The notes under the pieces are model-generated. The model made no database searches. It had not been told where the DNA came from and saw nothing but the letters and a program-made list of their open reading frames with translations. A DNA stretch of 36,274 nucleotides from NCBI GenBank assembly GCA_049999765.1, contig JBNGIQ010009040.1:230567-266840 (forward strand), read 5' to 3'. The stretch is from Phaeoceros laevis (taxonomy: Eukaryota; Anthocerotophyta; Anthocerotopsida; Notothyladales). The translations under genes were made by a program, and so were the position numbers. Below, piece by piece: positions 32,389 through 36,274 of the stretch (position 1 is its first letter; each line of letters begins with the position of its first letter).

Positions 32389-33151
32389 AAGCGAGGCATA
32401 GCCATACTTATCAGCATGGAGAAGTACAATTCTGGTGACAGATTGGGCGGCGCGGTAGACAGAGGGAGACTGGAAGCACTAGCAGGCAGTCTGAGCCTCG
32501 AATTGATCGTCCTGGTGGACAGTTCCGCTGCTGAGCTGCGGGAGCAGCTAATGAAAATACAGGAAGAGGATGTCTTGCCAAAAGATGAGTGCTTCGTATG
32601 TTTTGTGAATGCACACCAATGAGGACGGGGAGCATTTCATCACCGACAGAGTGGGACAATCGATTTTGCTTGGTGATATTGTGGGGCCATTTCGGACATG
32701 CAAAAAATTGCGAGGCAAGCCCAAAATGTTTGTTGTCAACTCATGCCGAGGCACAAACAAAGTACTTGGAGCTGACGCACTTGGACCATTCTCTAACCAG
32801 CCGCCCTATCAGCCGCACTTGGACCATTCTCTAACCAGCCGCCCTATCAGCCGACCGAAGGTAACGAGTATCGGTATGTGGAGGACTTGGCCGATTACTT
32901 GGTCGCGTTCTCAACTTTTGGGGGGTCGGTGTCTGCGCGAGATCCTATGTCTGGCACGTTTTTTCACAGCTTTGGTGGAGGCTTTCAACCTTAAGCGCCA
33001 TAACACTGATGTTTTCAACATCATTAGCAGTGTAAACTGTGCGGTCGTTGACGAAGACGGTTGCTGGGTGGACGAACACAGAAAGAGGAGACCGGTAAGG
33101 CAGTGTCCTATTGTGGTGAGCAGCCTCACCAAACGCTTCTTCTTGCGGTAG
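32389..33151 (+). other. Animal-type caspase-like domain at the C-terminus of the Roco locus
   Basis: Large-subunit features in order: KRGIAILISMEKYN (first strand), a Gly-Ala-x-Asp-like block, FVCFVNAH with the candidate catalytic His (codon 32614-32616), then, after a frame break, an EDGEHFITDRVG block and GKPKMFVVNSCRGT with the candidate catalytic Cys (codon 32744-32746). This matches the SHG and QACRG boxes of true caspases (family C14A). Small-subunit features follow in two frames: YVEDLADYLVAFSTFGGSVS, then NIISSVN and CPIVVSSLTKRFFL, ending in a stop at 33149-33151. The p10 part, including the SxLTKxxxF ending, is typical of caspases and is lacking or different in plant metacaspases. 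Frame breaks lie directly after the His, in the p20-p10 linker (duplication) and in a T run. Activity of this copy is unlikely. Confidence 0.8.
32777..32852 (+). repeat. Tandem duplication, two copies of 38 bases
   Basis: A 38-base unit beginning GCACTTGGACCATTCTCTAA is present twice, at 32777-32814 and 32815-32852, without visible differences. It lies between the p20 and p10 parts of the caspase-like domain. Since 38 is not a multiple of three, the second copy shifts the frame. With one copy the reading frame passes straight from the p20 part into YRYVEDLADYLVAF. Confidence 0.95.
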
Positions 33152-33375
33152 TATGTGCCCTATTTATTCTGGTACCATGCTTTCAACATCTCAAAGCAGG
33201 TTGGAGCTTGTTTGAGGAGACATGCAGATATGTGGTGATACATAGAGTGCCATCGCTGCTGGATATGTGCGTGACTGAGCAGCATCAGGCTGAGCTGGAG
33301 ACTTGTAGCTACCAGTTGGCCAGGGCTGCTGCTTGTACTTGCAAGCCAGCGTCAGTATAAATTCTCATTGCAACG
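33152..33375 (+). other. Short unassigned stretch after the Roco locus
   Basis: A plus-strand frame is open to a stop at 33358-33360 and reads WSLFEETCRYVVIHR and then a Cys/Ala-rich end. It resembles no family. It may be 3' flank of the Roco gene or part of the rearranged fragment that follows. Confidence 0.3.
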
Positions 33376-33520
33376 TTGCATAGCAGTGCAGACTCGGGGG
33401 CTGCTCTCCTGGATGGACAACTTACCCTAAGGGTTGCCAGTTGCCACTCAAGTACTTCAAGCACTAAGGGTTGCCACTCAAGTACTTCAAGCAAGGGAAC
33501 AGCTTTCCTCGCCTCGACAC
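33376..33520 (+). pseudogene. Fragment duplicated from the Roco gene (linker before the caspase domain)
   Basis: The 36 bases at 33382-33417 match 32278-32313 in the Roco gene with one visible difference and encode the same peptide, SSADSGAALLDG. After this the fragment diverges but still resembles the source (GGCACTCAAGCACTTCCAAG there, GCCACTCAAGTACTTCAAGC here, both followed by a GAACAG-containing stretch). The fragment is out of any gene context and contains its own internal repeat. It is a remnant of a second copy or of a local duplication. Confidence 0.75.
33440..33493 (+). repeat. Tandem repeat, 24-base unit at a 30-base period
   Basis: GTTGCCACTCAAGTACTTCAAGCA-type units start at 33440 and again near 33470, separated by CTAAGG. 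They lie inside the duplicated Roco fragment and arose after or during its duplication. Confidence 0.85.
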
Positions 33521-33549
33521 ATCTTTGTGAAACGAGAGGATGTGGGCAT

Positions 33550-33605
33550 GTTAGCCAAGTGTTGGCCAGGTTAACGTTAGCCAAGTGCTGGCCAAAGTGT
33601 TGGAA
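33550..33605 (+). repeat. Imperfect tandem repeat, 26-base period
   Basis: GTTAGCCAAGTGTTGGCCA at 33550-33568 is repeated with one change at 33576-33594, and a shorter piece (AAGTGTTGG) follows. There is no visible function. With the two repeats just upstream it marks a locally unstable stretch. Confidence 0.8.
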
Positions 33606-33891
33606 TTTTTAAAAGTAGCCTACACTGAGCCCCAAACAAATCTGCCGTGCTTCACTCAGCTGGCAAACTAGTTCTCGCTCAATGTCGACCCTTACAGCTA
33701 CATGACCCTGCCTTGAATCGATGCACACAGCATGCATCCCTTACAACGATGTTCGTCTTTTCAACCCTTGACACAATCTTGGTGGAAGAGTGGCAGTCCC
33801 TGCGCATCCGCAGGTTTTTTTTGTTACCAGCAGAGGTTTGCCGTAGGGAGTGAACATTGAAGTGACCAGTCGCCAAAGCTAGCTTCTCAGC
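33606..33891. other. Gene-free stretch
   Basis: Short open frames on both strands resemble nothing. No repeat or RNA gene is supported. Confidence 0.35.
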
Positions 33892-34395
33892 ATGCCCACA
33901 CAGTTCATCGTCCTCCTTGTCAGACACGGGCTCACCAGGTTAGTTTGTGGTTTCAAACGTTCATTTGTGCACCGAACCTTAAAATCTGGCTTGTTATAAG
34001 TACTAGAAAGAAACGTCAAGCCTTCCGGCGAACTGGTAGCTTGAAGGAAACCACGCCTGTGCGACCAACTGTGACAGGGAATTAGGTCACGCTGTGGAGA
34101 AGAATCTGCCCTGCATTCAGAATTGCAGGTCTCGAATTGGCGTCTAGCGGGACGCGACCATATTTGCGGCTGCCATAGCAACTGAATTGAACAAAGAGGT
34201 CTGAGTACGCTGCCGAGTACGCTGCCGATTAGTTGTATGATGTTCTTTGTTTGAGAGTTGAGCCCCTTGTTCTGCACTAACAGCTCACGGCTGCAGGCTT
34301 TTGTGGAATTACAAGGGCGATCGGTGGAGACTTCATCCAAGCTCAAGCAGGTGCGTGTCAAGATGGCGCTCGCCACGTCGCCGGAAAAAGGGTGA
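33892..34395 (+). pseudogene. Possible histidine phosphatase gene start (two small exons), doubtful
   Basis: An ATG at 33892 opens MPTQFIVLLVRHGLTR, which has the LVRHGxT signature of the histidine phosphatase (phosphoglycerate mutase) superfamily at the expected place near the N-terminus. A GT donor follows at 33939. A good acceptor (GGCTGCAG) ends at 34296, and the joined frame continues LLWNYKGDRWRLHPSSSR. No further family motif, in particular no second catalytic His, is visible downstream, and the frame soon ends. It is at best a truncated gene. A chance match of a five-residue motif is possible. Confidence 0.25.
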
Positions 34396-35530
34396 GCGGA
34401 AGGGCGTCAATAATTCATCATGCGGGGGGTCATTTTTTTTCACGTCCTGGGCCGGCAGGGCAGTTGCCTGAGTTATTTAGTGAAAGCGTAAAGCAAAAGA
34501 AAGGCCCAAAAGAAAAAGGCCTTAATGAAAAGGCTAAAAGCTTTTGAGCATTTTATGGAGGAAAGGAAAAGGAGAAGTGATGCCAGGCAGTGAGAGAAAG
34601 TGACGAGAAATGGTGCTTTTCGCGGCAGTTGCAGCCAATTTGTAATGCTGGATTTATTAAGGCGTCGGTTGCGCGAGGACGGCCTAGATCGGGCTGCCGC
34701 AACTGCCCCGGTTTATCGCATGCCAATAGCCTCATTTATCGATAGATCATGGCGTACTGTACAGGAAGGCCAGGCGAGTCTCGGACGACGCGAAAAAGGA
34801 GAGGGGAGAACGTACGTGCGTTGGACGGTGCAAGGTACGTATACATACTGCCACCACTGGTGCGCGTCATGGGTCGTGGTAACTGTGACGACCGGAGTGA
34901 CTTGGGGCACGTGGCAGCCGCAAATGGGACTGGTGTGGGTTGTGGTAGGTTTGGCGCACTTTCATTCCTCTTGCATGACTCTTGGTGGATACTGTAAATG
35001 CGCAGTGAGACATTTGTGAAAATCTATACGTGCATGATTGGGTGCTTCATTTTGGCCGTAGCCTACCTGGTGAGACTGTGATTTGTTGACTCGACAAAAA
35101 AATATGAGCACTCTGTTGAGGCGTGCATTTTCTGGTTTTTTGTGCCCAAATGTTGTAGAAGTCGTCCTAGCAAGGTGTACTTTGGTGTAGTAAGATATAT
35201 ATCTGCCAGGTATGGCAGCAGCTGGTTGAGACGTGCAGTCACGTCTTATTATCGGGAAGCCCGACCGCCCCGCCGGCCCTGTTCACGTTCCAGAAATACC
35301 TGATAAAAATCATACACCTCTGAAGAGGAAGAAGCTCTATCGCGTGCTTGTGGTACAGCACACCTTTGCAGTACTGCAAAGTTACACCCCTCAACAACCG
35401 TTGGCCGGCATATTGTGATTTCTACTTTACTAATTTGGTGACTGGGCTCGGAATTGCACTCCTATGGGATAAAATGGGAGCCATAACCGTGCAGCATGAC
35501 AAGATGCCCTCCGTTAGCTCGCATGGCGAA
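34396..35530. other. Gene-free stretch
   Basis: About 1.1 kb with open frames up to 139 codons that look like no protein. A two-copy GAGTACGCTGCC repeat lies just before it, at about 34204-34228. The stretch 34440-34600 is purine-rich on the plus strand (many AAAG/GAAAGG words). Nothing further is supported. Confidence 0.35.
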
Positions 35531-35537
35531 AGGTATC

Positions 35538-35560
35538 TATCTATGTAACTTACATAGATA
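35538..35560. repeat. Near-perfect palindrome (11-base arms)
   Basis: TATCTATGTAA and its exact reverse complement TTACATAGATA are separated by a single C. As RNA the arms could only form a hairpin after opening some pairs. As DNA the element could be a dimer binding site or a cruciform. It lies outside any called gene. Confidence 0.85.
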
Positions 35561-35649
35561 CAGGTCTAACGCTCATCCAAAATCATGCTCACAATTATTA
35601 TTGTAACCAAATAGTTTGGTGTATATCCATTTCATTCCAAGCTAAGTCT

Positions 35650-35812
35650 TTGTAGAGGCCCTCTTGGCCTCCTTTTCTCTAAGTCCTCTCTCTATGGTGT
35701 GAATCCTCTCTCTGTGCCCTCTCATCCTGTAAGTCCTCTCTCTATGCCCTCTAATCATGTTAAGGCCTCTGTTGTGTACCCTGTTATAAGGCCTCTCTCC
35801 ATGCTCTTACGT
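35650..35812 (+). repeat. Degenerate CT-rich repeat array
   Basis: Five or so copies of a loose unit of about 25-30 bases, of the form TAAGTCCTCTCTCTATGCCCTCTAAT, follow one another (starting near 35680, 35703, 35730, 35761 and 35787). The plus strand is pyrimidine-rich. Such arrays occur in long terminal repeats and untranslated regions, but no LTR ends, primer binding site or target duplication were found. Confidence 0.6.
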
Positions 35813-35861
35813 GTAGTGACCTTTAGTTAGGTAAAACCCCGGATACTATTATTGTTTGTAA

Positions 35862-36274
35862 GCTTTCAACAAATTTGCCTATCAACGCAAGAAAAACCTG
35901 TTGAGGCGTCGCCCTGTCGTAGATGATGATCTTGCGGCGGAGCCATTACCAGCTATAGCTCTGGTAGAGCCATTTCCAGACGTTGAAGTAGCTCCGGCAG
36001 AACCGTTTCCAGATGTTGAAGTAGCTGCGGCAGAACTGCTTCCAGAAGCTGAAGCAGCTGCAACAGAGCCACCTACTGTAGCAGAAGCTATTGCCCCTCC
36101 ATCTCCAGTTGTAGCAGTAGCTGCCGCCACACCATCTCCAGTAGTACCAACAGATGCCGAGGAGTCACCTGCTGATGCTAAAGGTTCATTATCACCCTGG
36201 GCAGAAGATGGGATGGGCGGTGAGTCACGACGAGGGGGTGAGCTACTAACGGGGGCAGAGGTTGAGGCCAGGCT
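35862..36274 (+). CDS. Pro/Ala/Glu/Val-rich open frame, cut by the window end
   Basis: The frame is open from after a TAA at 35859-35861 to the right edge (137 codons). It begins FNKFAYQRKKNLLRRRPVVDDD, a basic then acidic stretch, and continues into low-complexity sequence. Three imperfect copies of an 11-residue, 33-base unit (EPFPDVEVAPA type) lie at 35964-36062. It then turns into Ala/Pro/Ser-rich sequence (SPVV) and an acidic Gly-rich end. There is no domain, and no start codon before the repeat. It could be an exon of a gene to the right, or part of a retroelement, given the repeat array just upstream. I do not recognise it. Confidence 0.4.
35964..36062 (+). repeat. Coding tandem repeat, three copies of 33 bases
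   Basis: Three consecutive 33-base units starting at 35964, 35997 and 36030 encode EPFPDVEVA-like peptides. The first two are close and the third is more diverged (LLPEAEAAA). The period is a multiple of three, which supports the reading frame being used. Confidence 0.75.

Larger units (their letters stand above)
28689..33151 (+). pseudogene. LRR-Roc-COR-caspase (Roco family) gene with several frame breaks
   Basis: Roco proteins couple a Ras-like Roc GTPase to a COR dimerisation domain, often with LRRs before and an effector domain after. Seen here: 28689-30040, ribonuclease-inhibitor-type LRRs (LKTLDISWNPIG, LEELDISGHKMG) after an N-terminal helical part; Roc from about 30150, with an AYVGKST P-loop split by an intron (30203-30323), the WDLAGQREFHALH switch II and an ITNKD-type NKxD motif; COR from about 31000, with a second intron (31672-31830) and a conserved end (GCQGVTLEERIIRPGCFP); then a caspase-like domain (see next entry). 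The reading frame is lost near 30050 (between NTT and LANLRTEGIEEEV), near 30980 (before DMLVLKILQREYQ), at about 32615, through a 38-base duplication at 32777-32852, and in a T run near 32960. Both introns are sound, so the structure was once a working gene. Assembly indels could explain some of the single-base changes, but hardly the duplication. The start is the first Met of the frame. Upstream exons are possible. Confidence 0.85.

Noticed and set aside
33061-33120. A splice donor (CCG/GTAAGG) near 33093 inside the caspase p10
   Set aside because: The frame reads straight through into CPIVVSSLTKRFF, the expected end of a caspase small subunit, so no intron is needed.
32389-33151. Reading the caspase-like domain as a plant metacaspase
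   Set aside because: The SCRGT box, the GKPKMFVV strand before it and the p10 ending SSLTKRFFL match C14A caspases better. Metacaspase hallmarks such as DSCHSG are absent.
33879-34376. 165-codon minus-strand open frame
   Set aside because: No family resemblance, Ser/Arg-rich random-looking composition, and it lies opposite the doubtful RHG exons.
1-36274. CRISPR arrays, rRNA genes, bacterial operons
   Set aside because: No spaced direct repeats, rRNA motifs or prokaryotic gene spacing were seen. Genes are spliced and plant-like.

Overview
The window looks like nuclear DNA from a green plant, most likely a seed-free land plant (bryophyte or lycophyte grade) or a streptophyte alga. The reasons are: genes split by short GT-AG introns (mostly 50-190 bases); a complete kinesin of the plant KCBP type (MyTH4-FERM-coiled coil-C-terminal motor); remains of a plant PLS-type pentatricopeptide (PPR) gene; a plant NB-ARC/LRR gene; a plant AT74-like histidine phosphatase; and a plant-type RING protein. 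The exact lineage cannot be read from the sequence. All products below are read by eye from motifs and from splice models I built by joining phase-compatible exons. None has been checked by alignment.

Layout, left to right. 1-141: 3' end of an unidentified acidic-tailed gene. 155-945: decayed PPR gene. 1346-2100: no convincing gene, but a tRNA-like (SINE-like) pol III module on the minus strand. 2106-4150: an AT-rich island holding a six-exon MORN-repeat gene. 5723-12532 (+): KCBP kinesin, 24 exons, 1334 aa. 13279-14973 (+): five-exon histidine phosphatase. 16069-20391 (+): intronless 1440-aa NB-ARC-LRR immune-receptor-like gene. 20649-24589 (-): 15-exon gene for a coiled-coil protein with a C-terminal PHD-like zinc finger. 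25015-27475 (-): six-exon RING protein. 28689-33151 (+): LRR-Roc-COR-caspase gene broken by several small indels. 33376-36274: fragments, short tandem repeats and, at the right edge, a Pro/Ala/Glu/Val-rich open frame that runs out of the window.

The most striking item is the locus at 28689-33151. It has ribonuclease-inhibitor-type LRRs, a Roc GTPase, a COR region and then a domain that reads like an animal-type caspase, with both a p20 part (His, then a Ser-Cys-Arg-Gly active-site box) and a p10 part. Plants are generally held to have metacaspases but not true caspases, so a Roco-caspase fusion beside plant genes is unexpected. The copy seems to be a pseudogene: I infer at least four reading-frame breaks plus a 38-base tandem duplication that also shifts the frame. 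A fragment of the same gene lies just downstream.

Functionally the genes are a mix: a cytoskeletal motor (KCBP), a putative ciliary or membrane MORN protein, a phosphatase, a chromatin-reader-like protein and a ubiquitin ligase, together with two genes of the STAND/Roco signalling type (the NLR and the Roco-caspase) within 17 kb of each other. There is no operon logic. The RING and PHD genes are tandem on the minus strand, with about 425 bases between them.
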